NCBI GenBank assembly: GCA_034687125.1
Contig: JAQGBZ010000558.1
Span: forward strand, 1 to 32,772
Direction: 5' to 3'
Source of the DNA: Neelides folsomi
Lineage: Eukaryota > Arthropoda > Collembola > Neelipleona > Neelidae
Length of the DNA: 32,772 nt
Made by a program: the position numbers and the translations under genes. Shown here one piece after another: positions 14,301 through 24,456 of this stretch; the stretch's first letter is position 1; every line of letters starts with the position of its first letter. Below the pieces are notes generated by a model. It saw only the letters and a list, made by a program, of their open reading frames with translations. It made no database searches and had not been told where the DNA came from.

Positions 14301-17300
14301 ATCTATAAAACAGATGCTTATCCCTGATTAAAACTGAAAAAAATGGGAAAACTAATTTGGATAAGTCCTTTATGAATAAATCGGGCAATAAACTGCTGGA
14401 GAATGAAAGGAATAAAAATACAAGAAATAAATTTAAGAATTTCTAATCAAACTTATAAAATACGAGTGTTATAAAATTGAATTTAATCCAATTCGTAAAA
14501 TAATTCTATGCTAAAAAATTATCCTTTCTTAACCTAATGTCCTCAAGATAACTTTTGAATTAAATTAATACGATCGTATTTAATAGTTTAATACAAAATA
14601 ATATAGTGAATGATTTAAGGAGTTTTATTAAGTATTATTATAGAGATTAAATTCGTCTCGTCGTTTGTAAAGTTTTGAGGATTGATGTAGCCATTCACGT
14701 CAGGCGTTTTTGCACGTGGCGTCGCCGTCTCACGACAATGGAATCAGACGAGTCAAATGAAAAGACCTTCTTACGGAGAGGTTTGAAGATGAATCAGGGA
14801 TAAACCTGTGTGTGTGTGTGTGTGTGTAAGTTGGTTGTATTCATTGAGGAACCTTTCTCAACAATGTGTTCACCATCATAATACTAATCCTTCCAACGTC
14901 TCACGTTGGAGGTAAAAAACAGAGGAATTGATCATTCTTCTCTCCATCCCATATCCAAATGAAATGTCAAGTTGCAGGTCACCCTCTCTCATCCCCATCC
15001 CCATGAGTGACAATGGGGTTCGAGTAATATAATAATAGGCGGCGATTAATACACGCCCAACAACACAATATTATGTCTATGGAAGAGGAAGAAAAAAGTT
15101 GGAGGCGAATAGACACTCATCTCCTCAACATCAAATAAGAATCAAGATGAATTACAATATAATTAAAGTCCATCATGAAAGTCCATCTCGATCAAAACCG
15201 ATTGTCTGGAATTGACTCATTCTCGACGTGTTCTTCCATTATATTCTTCCATTCTGAGATATGAGAAGGGTTGACTCTCGCCGCATACCAATCAGACTTT
15301 TTACTCTCAGATCCCTCAATTAAGATTGTGAACAAATTCATTTGATTCCTCACTCACTCATTTAAATTCCTAACGACGTGATCCGTTGAGGAAAACCAAG
15401 AACAATATGCCATTTCAAGGTGCGTGCGTGTGTCGTCTATCCATTTTTAAATACAATAAAGTGGCATCACTAATATCTTTTCTTCTTCCTTTTAATATTT
15501 GACCAAATATAATATTCATGCATGTGAATAACAATAATGTCTTAATAGCAAATACATACAAGTATATCAAGAGACAAATAATAATCATGATATTTTTGCA
15601 CTTTCCTTTAAGACAATAATATCTAATATATATGCCCACTATGTACTAGGTACTATATACGCTTTACCCTATTCATTTTAATTCATGATTCTAATAGTCT
15701 ATACCAATAGTATTTATGTTAGCCATGTTTTAATATATTCAATTGAATATCTTTCATGTATTCTAATACGATGAATGAGAGTAAAGTTTTCATTTCAATT
15801 GAGTGTAATAAAATTGCGCACTTCCAGCCTAACCTATCCTCTCAAGTATCTCCCATTATCAGGAATTCACAAAACATTGTTCCGTTAGATTCCCCAGCTG
15901 GAGAGACATTCAATAAATCCCTCCAACAAATATTTTTCTCTCAAGAGGTGTGTAGTAATGATATAATAAACGTGGAGTGGAGGAGCCTCCACATAAATAA
16001 ATAATCTCTCAATTAGGGAGCCGAGATAAAGTGACCGACTCTCTATCGCCACTACGAGGACATAATGAATTGATGGAGGTTATACGTACTTATGTATCCA
16101 CAACATGATCACCACCGTCGATCAACAGAACAAAATAATCGCAAATTATCTTTCCTTCGTTCCTTAACACTCCCGGAGCCTAAAAGGAATGCACACAATA
16201 GATATGGTTTCTAAACGGTGTTGATACTCTTACTCTCTGAACATTTTATAACCAAAAGCGTCCAATGGGTGGATAGAATCAAGCCACTGCGATGCCTCAT
16301 CCACGATTACGTACTACGTGTCGAAGATTGGACTGGGAGTTTAACACGAGAGGAAAATGATGGATTGTGAGTGGTTCCCTCCGACATGGAAATAAAGCAG
16401 ACAGGAGCCCACGAATTTGCTCAAAGAGGCAAATCCTCGATGGTGTCTCCTCCACAACGAGTGCCAATGTGAAGTTATAGCTATTCTTATTCCAATAACA
16501 CTTCCCTCAAGTGCGGATTTGGGAAGAAGCTGGTTCATCAACCCACACAGAAATCAAAAATGCTCATTCGGCGCCGATAGTACGTCCAATCGAGACAGCC
16601 TCACTTCATGCCACACACTCAAGCAAGCACTCACTTCTTCACACACATATTTAAATATAATATGTAATATAGCATATGGGTTATATACCCTTCTTAATAT
16701 CAACACACATGACCTCATAACTCGCAAATTTTTTGAAGGAATTCATATTCCAAGACGCTCCACGTCCTTTAAACCGAGAAATGGGAATTGGAGGAGAAAA
16801 ATTGTCTCGTACGAGTTGTAGTATATGAGTCTGGGCTCATCCCCCGCGCTTGTAATCATCTCTATTTATTCCCGTCCCCATCGACAAATCTGTCAGTTTT
16901 AAATTGCGAGATAATATAGGAGCTCCTGGCCCTCCTTCTGAGACCAGCCTTCAGCCACGAATTCACCAACTAAACCCCTAATGGATCTCCTTATATCCTT
17001 CTAGAGTCTCACAAGAGCGTCAAGCTCATAAATTAAAGGTGGTGCGTCCCACCAGGAATAAGATCTGCTCCCACTGTATGAATTAACCCTCATCAAGCAA
17101 ACTATTATTATGACTCTGAACTTCTCAAAAATAAATACAATTATTAATCATGTTTACGAGCACTGACTCAATTACATGGCCAATGACCAAAGACAAACTG
17201 TTCGTAATAAGGTTTCATTTGGAGATAAACGGGGAGACACATGGGTGTTCCTTTGCATGCGGAGACCGTAATTAGAAACTGGATCGTTTCTCATCTTCAA

Positions 17301-18102
17301 AATTGACTTTCTAATTATCGAGGCAAGCGATTTACAACGAAGTCAATTTGCGTCAAAGGTTCAGAAGAGGTTATTAGGAAATTCTACTATATATGAAAGG
17401 AGGCGTAATATGTCCTTATTTGACTCAACTCATCGATGTGACTCTTTCTGAATGTTTATAAATTGAATGTTTAACGTTCTATCGATGCATAATAATGATA
17501 AACCATCCAATTCCGATTCTAGTATTAACTAATTAACCAGCAATCTATCGATATACACATTTTAATTATAATATAATATTGGGCTTACCGCTTCGCAGGC
17601 ACACTCGATACAATACATGATGCCAAAAGGTTCACCAAGATCTGGACTCCATGAATCTCCAATTTCATGAACGTTCTTTCCCAGTCGGCATTCTAAAACA
17701 TGAAATGTTCATCAATTAAAAACAAACATTACCTCAATATGACATTTTAAATATTATGACTCTATCAAATGAATGAGTAAATACATATAATGATGTAGTA
17801 TTAGTAAATCTACACACATATTACTATAGGGTGTATTTTCTACATTGGTTACAATGGGGAAAAACATTACCACTGGTTCGCTTCGATTTCCTCCGCCCGT
17901 CTTCGGCCTTCAATGGGAACTTGGATCTTTGTAACCTTCTAAGATTGAGATTCCTTTGGGCTGCTGCTTTGTTCGGGCTTTTTCCCCCGCCGCCCCCGCC
18001 AGGACCATTCGGCCCATTTGTGGATTCCACTTGAAGAGTTTGTAAGGCAAGGGCAAAGAAGAAGAGCAGCCCAGCTGCAAAGAACAATCTTCCTCCCTGC
18101 AT
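2356..18102 (-). CDS. sog: Chordin / short gastrulation, secreted BMP antagonist (13 coding exons, complete)
   Basis: Coding exons, 5' to 3' on the minus strand: 17871-18102, 17589-17692, 7751-7883, 6843-6905, 6273-6706, 5813-6120, 5072-5689, 4882-4975, 4603-4726, 4142-4303, 3033-3166, 2645-2944, 2356-2562 (stop TAG 2356-2358). All joins have GT/AG borders and keep phase, giving about 970 aa, close to vertebrate chordin. Order seen: a signal peptide (hydrophobic run at residues 6-24); a Gly-rich and basic stretch; VWC domain CR1 (79-152); an acidic linker; four CHRD repeats (about 178-662); CR2 (700-755); CR3 (770-837); CR4 (871-931). The VWC domains show CxxC and CCxxC cysteine patterns, and CR3 has the characteristic GSSWHPY. 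The family binds BMP ligands outside the cell through its CR domains and is cut by Tolloid proteases to release them. The start was chosen because it opens a signal peptide. Four CHRD repeats flanked by one and three VWC domains is diagnostic, so identity is secure. Least certain are the 63-nt linker exon and any untranslated exons. Confidence 0.95.
3167..4141 (-). other. Chordin intron between CR2 and CR3 exons
   Basis: This 975-bp AT-rich intron has clean borders (GTAAGT after 4142, AG before 3166). The flanking exon phases match (phase 1). I see no nested gene, repeat pair or tRNA-like structure in it. Confidence 0.8.
6843..6905 (-). CDS. sog: Small 63-nt chordin linker exon between CR1 and the first CHRD repeat
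   Basis: On the minus strand an AT-rich tract ending in AG precedes this stretch and GTAATT follows it. It is 63 nt long and enters and leaves in phase 1, so the gene stays in frame with or without it. It encodes about 21 residues rich in Asn, Asp, Ser and Gly (for example ESTNDDNDGNDNN), with no cysteines. It falls exactly where chordins carry the linker between CR1 and CHRD1 that Tolloid/BMP-1 cleaves. Without it, CR1 would be joined to CHRD1 by only about four residues. The splice borders and position are seen directly. The protease-site role is inferred from family knowledge. It could be a skipped (cassette) exon. Confidence 0.75.
7432..7515 (+). ncRNA. Pre-miRNA-like hairpin (or very small foldback element) in a chordin intron
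   Basis: The 32-nt arms 7432-7463 and 7484-7515 pair at 26 Watson-Crick positions. As plus-strand RNA they add two G-U pairs, leaving four mismatches around a 20-nt loop. The base of the stem is TACTACCCA against TGGGTAGTA, nine perfect pairs. An arm of about 32 nt with scattered single mismatches and an 84-nt total length is typical of animal miRNA precursors. The two G-U pairs favour folding of plus-strand RNA, antisense to chordin. I do not recognise a known miRNA seed. The alternative is a tiny TA-flanked foldback transposon, since both ends carry TA. Confidence 0.4.
7884..17588 (-). other. 9.7-kb chordin intron splitting domain CR1
   Basis: The intron starts after CxC of CR1 with GTAAGC (17588) and ends at TTTCAG before 7883, phase 0. 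No convincing nested gene was found: open frames on both strands up to about 134 codons lack recognisable domains, and T-loop-like GGTTCGA strings are not flanked by tRNA stems. Base composition alternates: most is very AT-rich, while parts of 8700-9060, 9600-9900, 10850-11800, 14680-15400 and 16000-17100 are visibly less so. A TG microsatellite lies inside. Large first introns of developmental genes often hold enhancers, and Drosophila sog has an intronic one; that role here is inference. Confidence 0.8.
14807..14827. repeat. TG dinucleotide microsatellite
   Basis: An uninterrupted run of about ten and a half TG units lies inside the large chordin intron. It is a simple sequence repeat and likely polymorphic in length. 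Confidence 0.95.
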
Positions 18103-18138
18103 TGAATATAATGTGTTTCAAACGATTTTTTCAACAAC

Positions 18139-18204
18139 TGAGGTGATAAACTGAGTCAACTGAGTGAAAAACTGAGGTCTGGGAAGCTAATCTCCCACTT
18201 TATG
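18139..18204 (-). promoter_or_regulatory. Likely chordin core promoter: TATA-like box plus four TCAGT initiators
   Basis: Reading the minus strand upstream of the start codon, CATAAAG lies at 18204-18198 and a TCAGTT initiator follows with its A at 18173, about 30 nt downstream, the spacing expected between TATA and start. Three more TCAGT motifs follow, with A at 18161, 18152 and 18139, each inside a (C/A)CTCAGTT-type unit. TCAGT is the arthropod initiator consensus. The implied 5' leader is about 35-70 nt with no intron. Motifs and spacings are seen directly; promoter use is inference. An upstream untranslated exon cannot be excluded. Confidence 0.5.
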
Positions 18205-21200
18205 TAGTTGGGAGGAGAGGAGAGCCGTGTGGAGGCTTCGTTGCTTCGAGAACTCTTCTGCACCAACTCCACAATCTCTGCTGCTGCGGTTCCCTTTCCC
18301 AAAATTCCCTCGCAACAATCACTTCCTAGTTCCTACACAAGTTGTGTTCACTCCTCTTTGGCTTCTTCCTTCTCCAACACTGAAGACTGATGAGTCTGAT
18401 GCGTCTTAAGGAGCCCTTCAAACTCTTCCATTTATTACCCATTTTGTTATTTCCTAATTGGGTAGATAAATACTTTTCATTTCTGCGCCTAGTCAGAGAA
18501 CTGACTCCGGAGACCCTTGAAACGGCACGTAACTCATGTAAACTCTAAGGGATCCCTTTGCGATTCATTTCTTCGGTCACGTAGACATTAAGTTCTCGCC
18601 TTAATCTTCTAATCTCTTACTTGGGTCAGGCTAAATGAGACAATTTTTTCTCTTTAACCACCAAAGGAGAATTTACAAGTTGTGTACTGATATTAAGATT
18701 TCTTTATATTTAACCATGTGTAAGAGTAAGAAAAATGTAGTTAGATATTGTTAAAATAACTATAATGACAATTTTTCCAATTGTATTGGAATTTATATAT
18801 TGTTCTTTCAATCATAAATTATAAAATCATATTTGTAGTTTCAATTTTAAATGTTGTTTAGTTTGGGGAGGGGGTCTCAATAGTAAAAGAATTCCTGGAG
18901 CACACACGAAAGGCTTTTGAGTAGGAACCTCGGAACATGAAAATCATAAGGATAAAGCGGCAAATTCCTACGAGTAAATCCTAATCTTGAAATTTTGTTG
19001 AGGGTCCACACCGGAGAAGCTCAAAGGAAACCTAGAGCTTTACCTCACACAAATGTTCGTCAATGAACCACACCTTTTCAAAGATGAGCGGCGTAGAGAA
19101 AGGGGAAGGCCCTTCGTTTTGTCACCCTCAAATAGAAATATTTGGAAAATTTAACTCCTCAAGGGCTCTCCAACTCCGAAGACTGATTGACGCCTTTTTA
19201 CTCTCATTTATCGAATGAGCCTTGGTGGCGCCAAGGCGGCCCTTTCCTGACATTTATTCTCTCTGCGACCCCTTTGCCCCATCCCTCTCCTCTTAACAAA
19301 ATGAGCTCTTCGTTATGGCCAAATTAATCATAATAAAATGTTGGAGTGTGATTCAAAGGCCAGCGTGGTTGTTGAGCGAAGGGGAAGAGGAATCTATCCC
19401 TTTGTCCATTAAACTATTTACAAGGGTCATATCAGTTTAGTCACTTGTGGATGGGGCCTGGGCTTTATTGCTGGAGAGATGTGAGTGTGTGCATGGCCCC
19501 CCGCTAGCCCACTAATATGCAGTTCCTAATCAGCCGCCTCTCCAATCGCCTCTAGGAACAGCGTCAATTCCATTTCCTTCTAGAAATTTAGATTTCAATT
19601 TGCTGCTGGAGAATAATAAATGCTTTTATATTCTGCTTAAATTTTCTTCCTCCTAAACGCTGTTTACCTTCACAAGGGAGAGGATCTGACGAGGGAAAGA
19701 GTATTACTAGGTATATATCTGTACATATCATAACAGAGAGAAAGAGCAATAAAGGTCAACTACGCTCGGTAAGAAGAAACTTCTAATCCCCTCATTCATA
19801 AATTGTCTTGGACCAAAAGTCCCTGTCGAAATTTATTCTCTTCTTCATTTGTAAATAGGCGACGACGAGGAACCTTGTGGTCTTTTCCCTTCTTTGCCAC
19901 CAATATTCCTGTGAGCAAATCCGTTCTTTTGTCTGGACCACCTTTCATTTCGCTCTCAAAAGTCTTTTTGCTCTGGTAGGGCCAAAGTCGTTTTGGTCTC
20001 CTCTTTGTTTGCACATCTTGTTGGAAGATTGAGGGTGAATTGAAATCCTTTTGCTTTCTCATTTCTCAGTAATATCAAAGCCACTTAACATATGTGAGAA
20101 TTTGAAATGGGAAACCCAGTTTTCCATTTTCCACGAAAAACTTCTTTCACCCAGACCAGCACCACCGAATGAAACAAATTTTTTTTGAAAATGAATATTG
20201 GCTGATTTGGAATATAAATATATTCTCAATGTAAAATATATAGGTAGCAACATACATAATATTGAATGTTTGATGTAGTTTAATTGGGAGTACATGTTTG
20301 AATAGCATGTATACATTCAGAAATGCAAGAACTTTGTGAACCATGTATAACCATGATACCCAATTCAACCATAAACGAGTTTAATTTCTAGAAGATGAAC
20401 AAATGGTTAATATTAAGGCTACTTTAGACCATCACATTTCTTCTAATTGTATTTATTCCTTCTTTTCATTTGAAATAAAAGCTATAATAAAAATTCGAAT
20501 AATCGAATGACAAAATGAAATTTTTTGTTCTCTTGAACGCATTTTATCATTAATCTTTAAACCTGTATAGTAATAAATACGATTGAAAAATCAAGATTTG
20601 AATTACACCAATGTAAAAATGTCAGTTGTCAATTGTGCTATAACTTTGTTTCTCATTTCTGATCTAATCTCGAGGATCAGATAATAGGATAGGTCGGAGC
20701 TGTGCATAAATTTTGGCCTACATTGCTTCCCGGCGCCTCTGAGACGTTGAAGAAATCTGAGAAGTCGTGCGGGTTGAGGACGAGGCAAACTGCTCTTCTT
20801 TCCTTACAAAGGGTCAGAGTCGTGAATAAAGTGTGGAGAGGTCTTGCAATAAATTTCCACATTTTGCCGCCATGCAGACGGCAACTCACTCGGCCTTCTG
20901 TTCTTCTCAAGACAAAAGGAGAAAACCGCCCCATATCATCTCAAGAATCGTCTTCCAGGCTACCAATTAATATGAGCTCTTCGTACATACTTACGAGTAG
21001 TTTGGCCGAGTGGATTCTTCAGCCTCTGTATCTCTGCAGAGATCTTTCTCTCACTCCTTGGCACCAGCCAGTTCTCGTCTCTCCTGCTACTCGTAATTTC
21101 GGAAAAAATGACCAAATATTTACGAGCCATTGATTAGCATTCTCGTGTTCGTCCTAATCATATGAGGTCATCTCTGAAATAAGAAAGCTCGAAGCCTCAT

Positions 21201-22891
21201 CTGGAGAAACGGACGGACTTTGATGAAGACATTCACTTTGATTTGATGTCCTGTCACCTCGTGAGATTCGACCAATAAATTCCCTCTTCTTCCCTCGCGA
21301 AAAAGGTTTGGAGTGAAAAAAATATAGTTATGCGTATAACTCAGTCATTCTATCCGGTATACATATTATCTCAATTCTATTCATGTAAGTATGAATATTC
21401 GCATACATACGCGTATTTATATATAATATGAATCTAGTATTGGTTAACATAGGTAGTCGGTCCGGAGCCAGGATCCTCATATCGCCCTCATTGAGACGAA
21501 GAAGTTGGGAATGTAAAGAGATCACAGTGGGATGAAGATCCCTCCACATTAATCATATCCGCGGGACAGACTCCCTTTTACGTCCTTAATCCTCACACCT
21601 CGAAAAGGGATTGATTGAGGTGGATTGTGAGGTGAATTGGTTAAATTGCTCAATCTCAGACTCCCCATGGGAAATGGTGTAAAGAGAAGAAGGCGCCAGG
21701 CAGGAGAGCAGGAAAGGTCACCCCCTCCCTTCCTCATCCGATTCTCGTGATCAAATCCACCTTTCCACTCTTCATGCATAATTAATTACGTCTCCCCATC
21801 TACATTATTGCCCCATATTTCTCTCATCTGTCAATTTTCATTTACTTAATGAATTCCTTCCCAGTGCACTTTATTTAAAACTATGACTCACACCCTCATA
21901 ATTAATTTATATGCAATTTCTCCACTTTCCACATTCCACAATTCCACACATCGCTAATGATTGCATTCTGTTCCAACGACGGCAAGCGATTGAATTGCGA
22001 AGGAATTCTCAATCCAACTTATCAACTTTATAAAATACCTTCATGCTTTATTATAAATGTCTCACCTCACGAGAAACAAACAAAAACTGTAATAAATTCT
22101 CAATTGAACAATGTCAATGCTTGACGTCAATTAGTTTCAAGATAAGATTTCCTGATCTTCGCATTTATGTTAAATTTCATATTAAATGCATATTCTATTA
22201 TACATGCACATAATATAAACCTGCCTCTAAATATATGTACATATGATATGTATACAAGTCTATAGTACATACCTGTATATTATGGACTATAGTAAATATA
22301 ATGTAATGTAGACCTAAAATAATATACATATATTTTATGTATTATGAATGCATATTGGTGCTTTTATACTTCAAACTTTTGTATATCGAATAAACGAATG
22401 ATGGTTACATTTAAATCACACATTCATGATCATCACTTTCATCACTCACATGTCAAGCAAAATTTATTAAAATTATTCAGCAAAATAAAATCGTGAGGTT
22501 TAAAAATAAGATTTTAAATTGGAAATGCTAATTCAATATCTTAACAGATTAAATTATTTCAATCATTTGTACCTGTAAATTTGGGCATCACTGAAAATTA
22601 CACAGTAAAACATTAGTTGTTAGATGTGTTTTATGTATGTTGACAAAATTCGATTTGACTAATGATTAAAAAGTAAAAATAATAGATGACAATCAATTAA
22701 AAAATTAAAATAAGCTTACTTACTTTTAGATTTACAGCCTCAACTTTAAAATCTTTCGGAAAATCTTTGCAACAAAGGAAAAAAATTAATTGGTGTTTGA
22801 ATTAAACATACTATAGTATAGTCCATTTTTTCATTGCTCGGTTCTGAATTTGAAAGATCTAGATATGTGTATAGATATGTAAGTATTGTAA

Positions 22892-22969
22892 ACAGAGCAG
22901 GCCATAAGTTACTTTCATTTTTAAATAAACAATGGTATAAAAAAGAAAGCAACTTATGGCTCACCCTGT
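22892..22969. repeat. Short TA-flanked inverted repeat, mariner-like termini
   Basis: The 25-nt arms 22892-22916 and 22945-22969 match at 20 of 25 positions when inverted. The right arm read inward is ACAGGGTGAGCCATAAGTTG; the shared core is GCCATAAGTT. Differences are all transitions. TA dinucleotides lie at or next to both ends. This looks like a minimal nonautonomous relic of a Tc1/mariner-type element, with almost only the terminal repeats left. Confidence 0.55.
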
Positions 22970-23013
22970 ATATTGTATTTATCTAATATCGGGGGAGAAG
23001 CAGAAGATATTGA

Positions 23014-23029
23014 GTCCACCCTGTATATT
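23014..23029. repeat. Solo terminal sequence repeating the CACCCTGTATATT end
   Basis: CCACCCTGTATATT here repeats, in direct orientation about 52 bp away, the right end of the neighbouring inverted repeat (TCACCCTGTATATT at 22961-22974). I find no inverted partner nearby. It is most simply a single surviving terminus of another copy of a related DNA transposon. Confidence 0.35.
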
Positions 23030-23093
23030 AGTAGCTCGTTTAAAGTTGTTTAGAAAGGATGCATTTTCAATGAAATGAAACGGGGTAGATAGA

Positions 23094-23300
23094 ATGGAAG
23101 TTTGGGTTCAATCATGTAAGCATTCAAGTGAAGTCAATCAAATCAAAACCATTCGTTTTCCCCAATATTACGAAGATTTTACGAATAAAGAAATTCAACG
23201 AATCGGATGCACGAGAAACGCTAAATCTGTATATAAATGTAATCAAGATTTCACAAGAGAACGAGAAGTAAACTCAAAGGATTTGAGATTTGGCGAGTAA
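23094..23300 (+). pseudogene. Possible decayed Tc1/mariner-type transposase N-terminus
   Basis: The 68-codon frame contains FTNKEIQRIGCTRNAKSVYK followed by a charged stretch and FGE. This resembles the helix-turn-helix layout of Tc1/mariner transposases (a KEI motif, G-C-[ST]-[KR] turn, then VY). Downstream, other frames contain fragments such as CHMIYRIVKVEG but stops break every frame. It lies just inside terminal-repeat-like sequence. No catalytic acidic triad is visible. Resemblance is by eye only and could be fortuitous. Confidence 0.25.
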
Positions 23301-23953
23301 TCAAGTGAAATTTAAAATTTTCTTATTTTTGGATCTTCCGAATTTCAAGAATTTCGGAAAGACTTGTCATATGATTTATAGGATTGTAAAAGTTGAAGGC
23401 TAAATATACGGATACTCATGAGATTATGGAGAAAGTTTATTGGTTGAGTGTCGTATAAGCAATGTGCGATAGCAATTTGGCGAAGAGACGCCGGCATATT
23501 CTTGTTTGGCTTCACAAGACTTTTAGTCAGGCAACAAATCTAACATAATTCTCTATGTTAAATGTGTTGGTGTGTGTCTCGTATATAATATCTTTTTATA
23601 AAAGAAGCTCGACTGCTCATTTAATTTAAAGCAAGCATGAGAAATTCCATAATTTCTTTCGTTCTTTTTGCTTTTGCTATATTTTCATTTCTTGAAACCA
23701 AGCGCTCAAGTCATAATTAAAAGAATCACATGATTGACAATCTAAGTTATTTATTTTACAATGCAGAACAATGAGTTGGTCAGTTGATTTTTTTCTCATA
23801 CTTACTATTTATTTACTTTATTTAATAATTAAATGTCACGCAAATTTTCATCTTGATAAATAGGATAATTTCATTCAACAAGCACAACTCTATTTAACTA
23901 TTGTATCTTCTATTTAAACATATGTAACATTTAAATCCTTAATAGAAATGCAC

Positions 23954-24027
23954 AGGGTAGACTTTTAAGGTCGCGGCATTTTTAATATGCAATACCTTTT
24001 AATACCGCAATCTTAAAAGCCCACCCT
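23954..24027. repeat. Short inverted repeat, AGGGTRGRC ends
   Basis: The 27-nt arms 23954-23980 and 24001-24027 match at 22 of 27 positions when inverted, around a 20-nt AT-rich spacer. All five differences are transitions. The ends read AGGGT(A/G)G(A/G)CTTTTAAG, which shares the CAGGGTGG-type terminus with the other small repeats nearby. Probably a minimal foldback or MITE relic. Confidence 0.5.
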
Positions 24028-24320
24028 TTATACGGGATGCCAAAGATATCTACCTAACAATGGAAAATTAAATAAATAAAGACAATTCCATGATTTTATA
24101 TAATACCCAATGACTTAATAAAACAAGGAAAAAATTTCTGGATACATGATAATTAATTGTAATTACTGTAAACGTATTCCAATCCGTACTCCAAGTTAAA
24201 ATTAACAATTTTAAAGTGATTTAATAACACGTTGATTTTTTGCATAACATACATTTTTAATTGTTTAATCAATCAGAACAAACTGAACGTTTGACTAAAA
24301 ATTTCAACCACTTAGATAGA

Positions 24321-24326
24321 TTTATT
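24321..24326 (-). terminator. Candidate COPB2 polyadenylation signal AATAAA
   Basis: AATAAA on the minus strand lies about 130 nt beyond the COPB2 stop codon, in AT-rich sequence with no coding potential. It is the nearest canonical signal; the actual cleavage site cannot be seen. Confidence 0.4.
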
Positions 24327-24456
24327 ATTATTATTGATTTATAGACTCTCACATCATCATCCGAAGCACAAAGTATTATAGAGATTGTATAAATATTTAC
24401 AAATCTGAAACCCATTTTATAAGAAATTAAAAAAACATGACAGAACTCAGAAATAT

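Larger units (their letters stand above)
18205..24320. other. Intergenic region between chordin and COPB2
   Basis: No gene is supported. Open frames of up to 143 codons (20702-21133 plus; 19796-20062 minus) show no recognisable domain, and overlapping frames on the other strand are equally long, as chance gives in the less AT-rich blocks (about 18200-19700, 20680-21320, 21450-21800). From 22000 to 24300 the DNA is again very AT-rich and holds small inverted repeats and a decayed transposase-like ORF, listed separately. The less AT-rich blocks next to the chordin promoter are candidates for cis-regulatory DNA, by inference only. Confidence 0.6.

Noticed and set aside
16417..16821. 134-codon plus-strand ORF in the large chordin intron
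   Set aside because: No domain, no signal peptide, biased to residues typical of chance frames; no clear splice context.
20702..21133. 143-codon plus-strand ORF, the longest one not assigned to a gene
   Set aside because: No recognisable domain; overlapping minus-strand frames are also long, and the block is less AT-rich, so chance open frames are expected.
22260..22292. 12-bp imperfect hairpin CTATAGTACATA / TATGGACTATAG
   Set aside because: One mismatch in very AT-rich DNA with several similar TA-rich palindromes nearby; too weak to call a feature.
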